A stretch of DNA of 64,000 nt from Kiloniellales bacterium (GCA_030066685.1 JASJBF010000029.1:1-64000), one strand, 5' to 3'. Numbered from the stretch's first letter, positions 36,282 to 45,828 are shown. The notes: generated from the letters alone by a model not told the origin. Program-made: numbers and translations.

Positions 36282-36738
36282 CGACCGGGCCTCCCTCCAC
36301 CCAAGGACCGCCTCCGTTCGATGGTCTACCTTAGCAGAGACCGCGCCGCGACGCCCCGCCGGTCACAGAAGGCACACCCGCGCCGCAGAAATGCTCTCGG
36401 GAGGTTTGGATTGGGAAGATCCGAAAGCACAATAGCAATGGCCGCCCGCTAGGCGCCAAGCGCTTCGTCTAGCGCCTGGAGCGCCGCCTCGGCCGGCCCC
36501 TCCTGCCTCGGAAGCCGGACGTAAGCCGAAGGAGGAGGATCGAGGATAGCGAAACAAGTATACCGTGGAGCTGTAGATAAAGTCGCAGAACAAAACCGGT
36601 GCCGCAACAATCGAATCGGTTGCAAGACCAGCTTGACTCTTAGTTGCGCAGCGAGGCTGGCTTGCGAATCAATCCTGCGCCTCGAGCGCTTCGAAACAGT
36701 TTTTTAACACCCAAACTGTCTCCTGAATTCCAAAATGT
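36282..36738. other. Intergenic region, GC falling toward the Rhs locus
   Basis: 457 bp without a supported gene. GC content falls in the second half, merging with the AT-richer segment that covers the hypothetical gene at 36739 and the Rhs tip. No mobile-element ends were recognised. Confidence 0.4.
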
Positions 36739-37137
36739 TTATCGAGCTCTCGTCTCCGGAAGCTCGAAATTAGAGTGCGTTGCCACAGAGAATTCAGCGC
36801 AGTCTTCACTCCAAAGTGTCAGGCGAAATCGATAGCTATATGGGGCTCCACTCTCGTCTTCCATAATTCTGGAAGCTTCATATCTGAAGATGTAGCCGAA
36901 GTCGTCGCTACGAGTGATCCTTTCGCTCTCCAGCACGGCACCTAGAAGGATAGCAAGCTCATGTCTTTCTTTGTTCAAGCAATCCAGTCTAGCAAGATCG
37001 CTTTCATCAAGCTCCTGTTCATCTTGGTTCGGCACAACTGGTGGTGACTGCATATTTGCAAACTCCATGCCGTCAGGATGGTACCATGTTGGGGCGAGCA
37101 CAACAGCTATTGCTGTGCATAGGGAATGAAGAAACAT
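36739..37137 (-). CDS. Small AT-rich hypothetical protein directly after the Rhs gene
   Basis: 132 residues from ATG 37137 (MFLHSLCTAIAVVLAP), which lies seven bases after the Rhs stop; a longer version from 37173 would overlap the Rhs end by 29 bases. The N-terminal hydrophobic stretch looks like a signal peptide or membrane anchor. The rest is acidic (DEQELDESDLARLD, SEDCAEFSVATHSN). No known domain. Position behind a polymorphic Rhs tip, matching low GC, and small acidic character are what one expects of a cognate immunity protein. That role is inferred, not shown. Confidence 0.65.
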   Translation of the reverse strand: MFLHSLCTAIAVVLAPTWYHPDGMEFANMQSPPVVPNQDEQELDESDLARLDCLNKERHELAILLGAVLESERITRSDDFGYIFRYEASRIMEDESGAPYSYRFRLTLWSEDCAEFSVATHSNFELPETRAR

Positions 37138-37144
37138 GCGATTT

Positions 37145-40100
37145 TCATGGCCTGTTTTTTGGGGGAAGCTCACCTATAGGGTCCGTAAATGGAGGTACAT
37201 AAACCGGTCTCTGCCCTTTCGAATGATGTACGGATCCCCCGCCATTTCGAGACTTCTCTGGAGGGAAAGAAGTCCACATCTCGCGGATCGCCGGTGTGGT
37301 TTGCGTCAGATCCTCATTGTTATAGCACATCTTTAGTGTCAGCCGGCATTCCCTATAGAGGAAATTTGCTTCGTCCACGTAACCCTTATCGAACAATCGT
37401 TCTCCATTCATTACACACACGTAGAATCCGGCCTCGCAGGCATGCTGGCCACCGCGTGGATCTTTAGCTAGCTGTGTCCTATCAACCACGTGGTCGGAAT
37501 AAAGATCCTGCGCTCTGGTTCCCGACAACTCGTGGTCAGGATAGTTCTGCTGATCGGAAAGCACGCCTGTTGGCGGCTCGTTTGACGCTTGCGCGAGCTG
37601 CAAGCCGCTGCTCGTTTTGCTGAACCCGCCGCTCGCCATCTGGGTCTGACGAGGGGATCGGCGATTGCCGCTGCTTTCAGCTTCTTCTTTGAATGCCGAT
37701 TGCGAAGCGAAGGCGGCGCCGTGGGCCGCGGCGGCGAGGACTTTGAAGCCAATTTCTCCGCCCCCGCCCTGGCTTCCGCCCATCCCGGCGGAGAGGCCTT
37801 CGGAGAATTGCCCGAGGGCGTCACCAATGGCGTAGGCGGTTCCAGCGGCCATAAGGGTGTCCATGAGCCCCCCGCCGGCCCGCAGCGTCACAAGCCCAGC
37901 GAAGAAGGCCGCCCCCCAGGGCCCAAAATAGCTGGCAAGAGCCATTCCGATCATCTGGCCGATGGAGTTGGTCAGGAAGAAGTCCCGGATACCGAAGGGA
38001 TCGGGCAGGGAGAAGAAGGCCTCGGCCGCCGACTTCACGGCGTCGTCGACCGCGTTGAAGGCCTTGGAGATGGCCTTGCCCGCGTTCTTGAAGAACTTCT
38101 TGATCTTCTTGAAGAAGAAACCCGAGGGGTCGGTGTAGCTGAGCGGGTTGTTGCCGACGTAGCTGTAGCGGTTGAAGGCCTGGGTCGCGGTCGGGTCCGG
38201 CACGAAGGGATCGGCCGAGAGGAAGCGGCCCAACGTCGGGTCGTAGACCCTTCCGTTCATGTGGATCAGGCCGACGGAGTCCAGGTGCTCGTGGGCGGTG
38301 AAGCCGCGCGGGGTCTCGGCGTCGGGGCTGGCCGGGTCGCCGGCGGTCCAATCGGCCAGCCTGCGCTTGCCGTGAGAATCGAAGGAGAGGCGCTCCACGA
38401 CGGCGCCGGTCTCGCCGGTGATGGACTCGATCGAGCCCAAGTGGTCGCGGTGCAGGTAGCGCGCCTTGTTGGTGGCCGGCAGGTCGTCGTCGAAGACGGT
38501 GTGGATCGCGACGGTGCCGCCAGCCGTGATGTAGTGCACCAGCTCGTCGGGGCTGCCGAAGCGGGTGCGGCGCTCGTAGGCGCCGAGGTAGACCACCTCG
38601 CGGCTGACGCCGCCCTCGACGATGTGCTGCTTGATACGCGCCCGGTCGGGGCCGTAGGTGAAGCCGGCCTCGTCGCCGGTCGCGATCTCCCGGATGAGGG
38701 TCGGCTTGTTGAAGGAGGCGTAGGTGATATCGCGGCCTGCGCCCGAGATCATGTTGCCGTTGTCGTCGTAGCCGTAGGTCTCGCCGCCCGCCGCGGTCAC
38801 CGCGTGGGGACGTGCGCTGTCGTAAGTGTAGCTGCCGACGTCGGACTTGGTCTGGATGTTGCCGAGGCTGTCGTAGGTGTAGGCCGTGGTCGCCAGGGTG
38901 CCGCCGCCCGCGCTGGTGTCGACCAGGCTGGTGGAGGTCAGGCGGTTGAGGCCGTCGTAGAGGAAGTCCTCTTGCCGGCTCTGGCGCAGGTCGGCGCGCT
39001 GCCTGAGATTGCCGAGCAGATCGAAGTCATAGGTCAGGTCCTGGATCACGGATCCGGCCAGGTCGGTCACGATGCCGTCGATCAGGCCGGTCCTGGGATC
39101 GAAGGCGCGCGCGGTGGTCACGCCGTTGCCCAGGGTCTCGAGCGTCACCTGGCCCTCGGCGTTGACGGCATCGGCCTCCCAGAAGACCGTGGGACCGCCG
39201 TCCTCGGACACCGAGGCCAGATAGCCCCTCGTGTTGTAGGTGTTCCGCACCGCGAATCCGGAGGGATAGGTCTGGGTCTCGACCCGGCCGGCGGCGTCGT
39301 AGGTCACGCTCGAGGTGTAGTTCACTCCGTCGATGGTGGTGGTGGTGGCGCTGGGCCGGCCGAGCCCGTCGTAGCTCTGGGTCTCGAGGTAGCCATCGGG
39401 TGCCGTCACGGAGTGCAGCTTCCCGATGCCTTTAGCCGCGCTGTCGTAGAACCACTCGGTGGTGCCCTCGGGCTCGACCCGCCGTTCCAGGCGGCCCAGG
39501 GTGTCGTAGAAGAGCTCGACGCTCTGGGTCTTGGCGTCGGTCTGGGAGATCAGCTCGCTCAGGACGTTGTAGTCGTAGGTCCAGAAACCCATGTCCGGGT
39601 CGTCCATGGAGGTCTTACGGCCCCGGATGTCGTAGGCCATGGCCGTGACCACGCCGCCGGCGTTGGTCTCCAAGAGATTGCCGAAGGGGTCGTAGGCATA
39701 GGTGATCGCGGTGCCCAGGTTATCGGTCGCCTCGACCAGATCGCCGATGGCGTTGCTCCGCCGGGTCTCGACCTGGTCGAGCGCGTTGGTCGAGGTCGTG
39801 GTCAGGCCGGCGTAGTCGGTGCTGGTGAGGCCGCCGTCGGGCTGGGTCACGGTCAAGGTCCTGCCGATCACGTCGTAGGTGCTGAGGACCTTCTGCTTGT
39901 CGGCCTCGGCCGTGCCCTCGAAGTAGGGCCGGGTGACGGCGACGACCTCGCCGCGCGCGTTGAACTCGGTGTCGCCCAGGACCTTGGTGCCGTCGAAGCC
40001 CTCGGTCTCGCCGCGGAAGCCGCGGTTGAGGGCGTCGAAGTATTCGGCAGACCGCGGACCGATCGGCGTCTGGGAGGCGCTGTTCAGGTCCTGGCGGACC

Positions 40101-43100
40101 ACGGCGTAGACGCCGCCGGCGGGGCACTGGGTGACGCAGAGGTCATAGGAAACCACAGTCTCGGTGCCGTCGGCGCGCGCCTCGCGGATCATGCGGCCGA
40201 AGCCGTCGAAGTCCCAGGAGGTGGTGATCCCGTTGGGGCCGGTCAGGCTGGTCACCGTCCCGAATCGGGCGTCGAAGTCGCGGTCTTCCGCATGGCCCAG
40301 GTCGTTGGTCACCTTGATCGCGAATCGGCCGTCGGTTGAGAACTCGGTGGTGGTCGTCCGGGTCGTGATGTCGGCGCCGCTGACCGTCTCGGTGATCAGG
40401 TTGCCGAAGGCGTCGTGGCCGTAGTCGGTGGTGAGCGTGAAAGCGGCCAGGTCGGGCTCGATCACCTCCTGGATCAGGAGGCCGCTGGCCGCGTCGTAGT
40501 CGAAGGCCGTGACCCGGGTCGCCGAGGTCAGGTCCGGCAGCTCGTTCGTGACCGTGGAGCGGGCCAGGCGGCCGAGGAGCCAGTTCACCGTGTCGTTGGC
40601 ATAGCTGTTGTCGGAGGTGGTGACGAAGGTCTCCCCGCCCCCGGTGGTGCTGGCGGTGATCGAGGTCGGGTTGCCGAAGTCGTCGTAGAGCGTGGTCGAG
40701 GTGGTCGTGGTGACCGGCAGGTTGCCGGGGCCATCGTTGATCTCGAAGGCCTCGGCCTGGGACTGCGAGACGAAGGGGAAGTGGGTCAGGCCGCCGTTGA
40801 GCGTCCGCTCGTCCCAGGTGTCGGCCAGGCGCTTGACCATCGTGCCGTCGGCGAGCCGCGTCTCGGTCGTGGCCACCCGTCCGATGAAGGGGAAGTCCTG
40901 GAGGTAGTCGGTAACCGTCTCGATGCCGGTCTGCTGGTCGACCGCTGCCATGCGCGCGAAGCCGAGGAAGCCGCGGCCCTGGAGATGACCCCGTGCGCCC
41001 TCGTAGGAGTAGGTCGTCTGCGCCTGCCCGCCCAGCCCGTCGTCGGCGGCCACCTCCTTGACCACGTAGAGTGGCCCCTGCAGGTCGATCTCCGGAAAGA
41101 CCGCGCCCGTGCCCTTGGTGTAGACGCCGTCGTCGGTCAGCGGCGCGTAGTCGATCGTCGTGACCTGCCCGAGGGAGTCGGTGATGGTGACAAGCAGTTC
41201 GACGGCGCCGGTGTTGAGGCGGGCGCCGCTAGCGCTGCCGCTTTTCCAAACGAAATCGACCAGGCCATCGCCGTTCACGTCGTGAATGCGGGTCCGGGTC
41301 CTGTCTGTCTTGGTCGGCGGAATGTAGGCGGATTCGCTGTCCCAGCCGTTGCCGGTATTGAGGAAGGCGTACCTCGGATCCGTACCATTTTGCTGTTGGT
41401 TTATGATCAGGTCCGGCAGGCCGTCACCGTTCATGTCCTCGACACGCGTGCCGGCCTTGCTCGTCGCCAAGTCGGGAATGTAGGGAGCGGTGATCCACCC
41501 GGTCCCGGTATTGAGCTTGACCGCCCGCGGGTCTGAGCCGCTCTCCTGGAACCAGTAGAAATAGTCCAGCAGTCCATCGCCGTTCACGTCGACGATGTGG
41601 GTGCCGGGGTAGTTTGTGGCCCAGACGTTGTACTCCGAAGCGACCTCCCATCCGCTGCCGGTGTTGAGGCGGGTGCCGTAGGTATCGCTGCCCCCGGTAT
41701 TCCGGAACCAGTAGGTGAAATCGGCCAGGCCGTCGCCATTCAGATCCTGGATGCGGGCAGTGATACCGGAGGTGCCGTAAGGGGGCGCGTACTCGGGCGC
41801 GTCGTCCCATCCGGCTCCGTTGTTAATACGCGCGCCCGATGAGCTGCCTTCCTTCCAAAGAAGGTCCGGCAAGCCATCGCCGTTCAGCTCGGCAAAGCGC
41901 ACGATACTGTTCTTGGTGTTGTGAGGCGGAATGAAGTTCGGGTCGCTCACCCAGCCGTTGCCGGTGTTGATGTGGGCGCCTTCCGAGGTGGAGCCGTCCT
42001 TCCAAAGGACGTCGACCAGCCCGTCGCCGTTCACGTCGACGAAGCGCGTCGCGTCGGTCTTCGTGTCGTAGGGCGGAATGTAGTTCGGATCGCTCGACCA
42101 ACCGTCGCCAGTGTTGATGTGCGCACCTTCCGAAGTGGTGCCATCCTTCCAGACAACGTCGACCAGTCCGTCGCCGTCGACGTCGACAAAGCGCGTTGCA
42201 TCCTTGCCGGTGTCGTAGGGCGGGATGTAGTTCGAGTTCGAGACCCATCCCGGCGCGGCCTCGGTCCAGCCGAAGGCGGTAGGCTGCAGGCAATCCCCGG
42301 CAGCGTCGCATTCGGTGACGGAGAGCAAGCGTGAGCGCCCGGTTCTCGGGCTCTCGTCGTAAGCGAAGCGGTAGTCGTGGACCAGGGCGGCGTCGGTGGA
42401 GGTCTGAATGCCGGTCAGGCGGTGCATCATGTTGATGCGCGCGCCGGCCTGGTAGGCGTCGCGCGTGTCGGGCCGGACCTCGTAGAGGAACTGGACCGCG
42501 CTCTGCGGCAGGGTGCCTGCCGTCGTGTTGCCGGCGTAGTCGATGCGGTCGAGGCGGCAGGTCTCGTTGGCGGCGTCCTCCAGGTAGGCCAGGGTCATGT
42601 AGTTGCCGACGGTGTCCTCGACCCGGTTGAGGGCCCAGAAGCGGGCCTCGTCCCGGCCGGCGACGGGCACTCGGGAATCGGTCGTGCCGCCGTACTCCAG
42701 GATCTGACCGGCCTTGGTCTCGACCGTGAAATAGGCCGGGCCGCTGCCGGCCGTGCCGTGGGAGACGACCCGCGAGAAGCTGTCGATCTCGGTCCGGTAC
42801 TCGGTGCCGTCGGCGCCGTAGGCCCCGCTAACCGCGACCAGGCGCTGGCCGTCCAGGCAGAAGCGGTCCTCGGCGTCGAAGTTGATGCCGCCCTTCACCC
42901 CGTCCTGCACCAGGGTCTGGGGACAGCGGTGGATGATCGAAAGGCCGCCCAGGGACCAGCCGATGCCCAGGATGCCGTTGTCGGCGCGGCTGTTGTAGAT
43001 GAGGGAGAGACCGGGCTCCATTCCGGCCACGCCCGGCGGCACCGCGATCGGCACCGCGTAGCTCGCGGCGCCCGAGGACTCCACCGAGAGCGCCCCGGCG

Positions 43101-43276
43101 GTGACCCCGGCCACGGTCTCGGCCACGGCGTCACGTTGCGGCGGCCAGAAGGCCGTGGCGGCGAAGAGGAGGACCGCCAGAGTCCTGGCGTAGCTCCTGC
43201 GTCGGCCACCGTCCAAGGTAAGCCGGCTTTCTCGTTGAGACCCAGATCCCGCGCGCGATAGAACCGATCCGGACAT
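37145..43276 (-). CDS. Giant SpvB/TcdB/Rhs-repeat protein with variable C-terminal tip
   Basis: 2043 residues. A signal/anchor (RTLAVLLFAATAFWP, about 31-45) precedes a SpvB-like domain (ALSVESSGAASYAVPI, GMEPGLSLIYNSRADNG). Residues about 350-700 carry seven FG-GAP/VCBS-like units with DxNGDGLxD. TcdB-type and many YD/Rhs repeats follow. The Rhs core terminus is GRFLSADPF ... YSYVGNNPLSYTDPSGF (nt about 38110-38230). Beyond it, a 320-residue tip begins with a hydrophobic region (IGMALASYFGPWGAAFFAG) and ends in a Cys- and Lys-rich unassigned segment of lower GC. Rhs shells encapsulate and deliver toxic tips; here the tip family is not recognised. ATG 43276 has GGGGGTAAGG upstream. Confidence 0.9.
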   Translation of the reverse strand: MSGSVLSRAGSGSQRESRLTLDGGRRRSYARTLAVLLFAATAFWPPQRDAVAETVAGVTAGALSVESSGAASYAVPIAVPPGVAGMEPGLSLIYNSRADNGILGIGWSLGGLSIIHRCPQTLVQDGVKGGINFDAEDRFCLDGQRLVAVSGAYGADGTEYRTEIDSFSRVVSHGTAGSGPAYFTVETKAGQILEYGGTTDSRVPVAGRDEARFWALNRVEDTVGNYMTLAYLEDAANETCRLDRIDYAGNTTAGTLPQSAVQFLYEVRPDTRDAYQAGARINMMHRLTGIQTSTDAALVHDYRFAYDESPRTGRSRLLSVTECDAAGDCLQPTAFGWTEAAPGWVSNSNYIPPYDTGKDATRFVDVDGDGLVDVVWKDGTTSEGAHINTGDGWSSDPNYIPPYDTKTDATRFVDVNGDGLVDVLWKDGSTSEGAHINTGNGWVSDPNFIPPHNTKNSIVRFAELNGDGLPDLLWKEGSSSGARINNGAGWDDAPEYAPPYGTSGITARIQDLNGDGLADFTYWFRNTGGSDTYGTRLNTGSGWEVASEYNVWATNYPGTHIVDVNGDGLLDYFYWFQESGSDPRAVKLNTGTGWITAPYIPDLATSKAGTRVEDMNGDGLPDLIINQQQNGTDPRYAFLNTGNGWDSESAYIPPTKTDRTRTRIHDVNGDGLVDFVWKSGSASGARLNTGAVELLVTITDSLGQVTTIDYAPLTDDGVYTKGTGAVFPEIDLQGPLYVVKEVAADDGLGGQAQTTYSYEGARGHLQGRGFLGFARMAAVDQQTGIETVTDYLQDFPFIGRVATTETRLADGTMVKRLADTWDERTLNGGLTHFPFVSQSQAEAFEINDGPGNLPVTTTTSTTLYDDFGNPTSITASTTGGGETFVTTSDNSYANDTVNWLLGRLARSTVTNELPDLTSATRVTAFDYDAASGLLIQEVIEPDLAAFTLTTDYGHDAFGNLITETVSGADITTRTTTTEFSTDGRFAIKVTNDLGHAEDRDFDARFGTVTSLTGPNGITTSWDFDGFGRMIREARADGTETVVSYDLCVTQCPAGGVYAVVRQDLNSASQTPIGPRSAEYFDALNRGFRGETEGFDGTKVLGDTEFNARGEVVAVTRPYFEGTAEADKQKVLSTYDVIGRTLTVTQPDGGLTSTDYAGLTTTSTNALDQVETRRSNAIGDLVEATDNLGTAITYAYDPFGNLLETNAGGVVTAMAYDIRGRKTSMDDPDMGFWTYDYNVLSELISQTDAKTQSVELFYDTLGRLERRVEPEGTTEWFYDSAAKGIGKLHSVTAPDGYLETQSYDGLGRPSATTTTIDGVNYTSSVTYDAAGRVETQTYPSGFAVRNTYNTRGYLASVSEDGGPTVFWEADAVNAEGQVTLETLGNGVTTARAFDPRTGLIDGIVTDLAGSVIQDLTYDFDLLGNLRQRADLRQSRQEDFLYDGLNRLTSTSLVDTSAGGGTLATTAYTYDSLGNIQTKSDVGSYTYDSARPHAVTAAGGETYGYDDNGNMISGAGRDITYASFNKPTLIREIATGDEAGFTYGPDRARIKQHIVEGGVSREVVYLGAYERRTRFGSPDELVHYITAGGTVAIHTVFDDDLPATNKARYLHRDHLGSIESITGETGAVVERLSFDSHGKRRLADWTAGDPASPDAETPRGFTAHEHLDSVGLIHMNGRVYDPTLGRFLSADPFVPDPTATQAFNRYSYVGNNPLSYTDPSGFFFKKIKKFFKNAGKAISKAFNAVDDAVKSAAEAFFSLPDPFGIRDFFLTNSIGQMIGMALASYFGPWGAAFFAGLVTLRAGGGLMDTLMAAGTAYAIGDALGQFSEGLSAGMGGSQGGGGEIGFKVLAAAAHGAAFASQSAFKEEAESSGNRRSPRQTQMASGGFSKTSSGLQLAQASNEPPTGVLSDQQNYPDHELSGTRAQDLYSDHVVDRTQLAKDPRGGQHACEAGFYVCVMNGERLFDKGYVDEANFLYRECRLTLKMCYNNEDLTQTTPAIREMWTSFPPEKSRNGGGSVHHSKGQRPVYVPPFTDPIGELPPKNRP

Positions 43277-43420
43277 CCTTACCCCCTTTGCCTCTTCGCC
43301 GCCGCAGGATCAGCGGTGTGATCTCGCGGTTGCCGTCGCGGCCCTGGTCACGAAAAACGCAGGAGCCAGTCCAATCGGATCGATGCTACAATCACCGGCT
43401 TAGAGTTTCGGGCTAGAATC

Positions 43421-43439
43421 GCGTATAGGGGGTATACGC
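43421..43439. promoter_or_regulatory. Palindrome just before LysR A start
   Basis: GCGTATA (43421-43427) and TATACGC (43433-43439) are a perfect inverted repeat around GGGGG, ending five bases before the ATG. In the duplicate the same site is degenerate (GCTTAGA-GGGGG-CATACGC, 44623-44641). It is a candidate autoregulatory site that diverged after duplication. Confidence 0.45.
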
Positions 43440-43444
43440 CGAAA

Positions 43445-44410
43445 ATGCACACTCGACAGACTTCGGAATCCCTTTCGAGTTGGGACAACTTCCGCGTCTT
43501 CCTCGAAATCACCAAAGCTGGCAGCTTCTCCAGCGCCGCCAAGCGGCTTCACTCGACCCAGCCAACCATCAGCCGAAGGATCCAGAGCCTCGAGCAGCGG
43601 CTCGGGGTTCGGCTTTTCGACCGCGTGCCCAGCGGTGTCGTTCTCACGGCCGGTGGCGAGAAGGTTCTCGAGACGGTGCGATATGTCGAGGAGTCACTTA
43701 CAAAGACAGAAAAGCGCGTCCTTGGTGCGGACCAGCGCCTGAAAGGTTCAGTTCGGATCTCACTGACCGATGGCTTGGCAAATTTCTTGCTCATGCCGCG
43801 GCTTAGCCACTTCCAGGAGGAGTATCCGAACATCTCATTGGAGTTTCGATGTTCAACGGAGCCTGTCGACGTTCTCAGCATGGAAAGCGACCTGTCCATC
43901 CAGTATCGCAAACCGGAGTCGCCGGATCTCGTCGCGGTGAAGCTGGGCACCCTCCACGCCGTGCCTTGGGCCTCTCTTCATTATCTGAAACGCTTCGGCA
44001 CCCCCTCCACGCCGAAAGAACTCTGCGATCACCGGCTGATGGATCATGAGGTCTATCACCTCCATAGACGCAACTATGACACTTGGCTGGCCTTGCTCGA
44101 CGCGGCAAGGCAGCCGAGGCACTGGACCAATTCCAGCGTCGCGCTTTTGAACGCGGCGCAGAACGGCGCCGGTGTAACGTTGCTCCCGACCTTTTTGTGT
44201 AGTTTTGCCGAGGGTATCGTGCCCCTGGCCCTCGGGCTTCGAACCCGCTGCGGGATTTGGCTGACCTACCACCCTGACATACGACGCACCGCCCGGATCC
44301 GTGCGGTGATCGAGTGGATCAAGGGCCTATTTGATCAAGAAAGCTGGCCCTGGTTCCGTGACGAATTCAACCCACCAAAGCTGTCTACGACGGAACGGAG
44401 CAGTACATAA
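43445..44410 (+). CDS. LysR-family transcriptional regulator, tandem copy A
   Basis: 321 residues. The winged HTH is clear: DNFRVFLEITKAGSFSSAAK, RLHSTQPTISRRIQSLEQ, then GVRLFDRVPSG. The effector-binding domain follows (VRISLTDGLANFLLMPRL, PDLVAVKLGTLHAVPW, IWLTYHPDIRRTARIRAVIE). It is strongly similar to copy B at 44647 over its whole length, so the two arose by duplication. It is divergent from the Rhs gene, 168 bp apart, and might regulate it. No strong ribosome site precedes the ATG. GC is a little lower than in the surroundings. Confidence 0.93.
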   Translation: MHTRQTSESLSSWDNFRVFLEITKAGSFSSAAKRLHSTQPTISRRIQSLEQRLGVRLFDRVPSGVVLTAGGEKVLETVRYVEESLTKTEKRVLGADQRLKGSVRISLTDGLANFLLMPRLSHFQEEYPNISLEFRCSTEPVDVLSMESDLSIQYRKPESPDLVAVKLGTLHAVPWASLHYLKRFGTPSTPKELCDHRLMDHEVYHLHRRNYDTWLALLDAARQPRHWTNSSVALLNAAQNGAGVTLLPTFLCSFAEGIVPLALGLRTRCGIWLTYHPDIRRTARIRAVIEWIKGLFDQESWPWFRDEFNPPKLSTTERSST

Positions 44411-44460
44411 GGCCGCCAGAGACATTAACGAGATGCGGTCGATGCACCTCGGCGGCGCCG

Positions 44461-44576
44461 TCACTCCCCCGCCCCGTCCCGGTTGCTGAGGGCCCAGTCG
44501 GCGGCGAAGATGTCGGCGACCCGGGTCAGGCCGACGCGCAGGCGGTGCCGGGCGGCCGCCTTGTCGCCGCGCAGCA
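44461..44576 (-). pseudogene. Truncated copy of the 45713 gene at the duplication junction
   Basis: 116 bp aligning with 45713-45828, the 3' end of the intact gene, including the stop codon. It would encode the last roughly 38 residues (ADIFAADWALSNRDG...). The rest of the gene is missing because the LysR promoter sequence of unit B begins immediately after, so this is a duplication scar. Confidence 0.85.
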
Positions 44577-45828
44577 TCGGATTGATGCTAAATTCGGGGG
44601 CTTAGAGTTTTGGGCCTGAATCGCTTAGAGGGGGCATACGCCGAAAATGCACAACCGCCAGAGTTCAGACTCCCTCTCCAATTGGGATGACTATCGCGTC
44701 TTTCTGGAGGTCGCCAAGGCCGGCAGCTTCTCCAGCGCGGCCAAGCGGCTTCACTCGACTCAACCGACCATCAGTCGAAGAATTGAGAACCTTGAGCAGC
44801 GTCTCGGGGTCCGGCTCTTCAACCGCCTGCCGAGCGGTATCGTTCCCACGCCCGAAGGAGAGACGGTCCTTGAGACGGCACAACACGTCTGGGAGTCTCT
44901 CGTCGAGACTCAGAGGATCGCAATCGGCTCGGACCAGCGCCTGGAAGGTTTGGTGCGGGTCTCACTGACCGACGGGCTGGCGTCCTTCTGGTTGTCGCCG
45001 CGGATCGGCCGGCTCCATGAGGCTTACCCAGGTCTCTCGGTCGAGTTTCGCTGCTCGATGGAACCCGCCGATATCCTTAATCTGGAGAGCGATCTGAGCA
45101 TTTGCTTTCGGCGGCCTCGCGCTCAAGATCTCATAGCCGTCAGGCTGGGCACCTTACACGCCGTGCCATGGGCTTCTACGGGGTACCTGGACCGCTTTGG
45201 TGCCCCCAGCACGCCCGATGAACTCTGTCATCATCGGCTGCTGTATCACGAGTTCTATCGCTACTCTAAACCCGACTGCGACGCTTGGCTGGCCCTCCTG
45301 GACAAAGCGCCGCAGGGTCGATACTTGACCAATTCAAGCACCTCGCTGTTGAGCGCTGCCCAGAACAGCGTTGGAATCGCGCTGCTGCCGACCTACTTCT
45401 GCGAGTTCGCCGATGGTATCCTGCCGTTAGATCTGGGACTGAGGACCCGGTCCAGCATCTGGCTTGCCTATCACCCCGACATCAGGCGCTGTGCGCGGAT
45501 CCGTGCGGTGACGGAATGGATCAAGGGCTTGTTCGACCACGACGCCTGGCCTTGGTTCCGCAACGACTTTCATCCGCCGAAGGTCTCCAGGCAGGAGCCC
45601 TACATGTATCAGAAAGTATCCGGTGTCTTGCCATAGCCGAAGGCCAAAGGTCCGATCCCTGCGCCCCAACCGGAAGGCGCTTAGAAGGCCCCAAGGCGTG
45701 TAGGCCCCGCCCTCACTCCGCCGTCCCGTCCCGGTTGCTGAGGGTCCAGTCGGCGGCGAAGATGTCGGCGAGCTGGGTCAGGCTGACGCGCAGGCGGTGC
45801 TGGGCGGCGGCTTTGTCGCCGCGCAGCA
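44577..45828. repeat. Tandem duplication unit B
   Basis: Second copy of the promoter-LysR-3' neighbour unit. It continues into the intact 45713-46171 gene, so B probably has the ancestral right boundary. Confidence 0.75.
44647..45636 (+). CDS. LysR-family transcriptional regulator, tandem copy B
   Basis: 329 residues. Same layout as copy A: DDYRVFLEVAKAGSFSSAAK, RLHSTQPTISRRIENLEQ, GVRLFNRLPSG, and effector domain motifs VRVSLTDGLASFWLSPRI and IWLAYHPDIRRCARIRAVTE. It has a C-terminal extension of eight or so residues relative to A. The recognition helix is identical in sequence to that of A, so both may bind the same DNA while sensing different ligands. It is convergent with the periplasmic protein gene at 45713. 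Confidence 0.93.
   Translation: MHNRQSSDSLSNWDDYRVFLEVAKAGSFSSAAKRLHSTQPTISRRIENLEQRLGVRLFNRLPSGIVPTPEGETVLETAQHVWESLVETQRIAIGSDQRLEGLVRVSLTDGLASFWLSPRIGRLHEAYPGLSVEFRCSMEPADILNLESDLSICFRRPRAQDLIAVRLGTLHAVPWASTGYLDRFGAPSTPDELCHHRLLYHEFYRYSKPDCDAWLALLDKAPQGRYLTNSSTSLLSAAQNSVGIALLPTYFCEFADGILPLDLGLRTRSSIWLAYHPDIRRCARIRAVTEWIKGLFDHDAWPWFRNDFHPPKVSRQEPYMYQKVSGVLP

Larger units (their letters stand above)
43374..44576. repeat. Tandem duplication unit A (LysR gene plus 3' fragment of neighbour)
   Basis: This unit begins in the LysR promoter region and ends inside a truncated copy of the gene found at 45713-46171. Promoter, coding and 3' sequences all align with unit B (44577-45828). Confidence 0.8.

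Noticed and set aside
36363..36593. Possible 76-codon gene on the minus strand
   Set aside because: No ribosome site, mixed composition and low-complexity Gly/Ala/Arg stretch; coding not supported.
37589..40339. A 916-codon plus-strand frame opposite the Rhs gene
   Set aside because: Shadow of repeated Rhs codons; composition is Gly/Val/Ala-rich without motifs.
41176..42211. Repeats in this stretch as a CRISPR array
   Set aside because: The repetition is in frame within the Rhs gene, unit lengths vary, and there are no constant short repeats with unique spacers.
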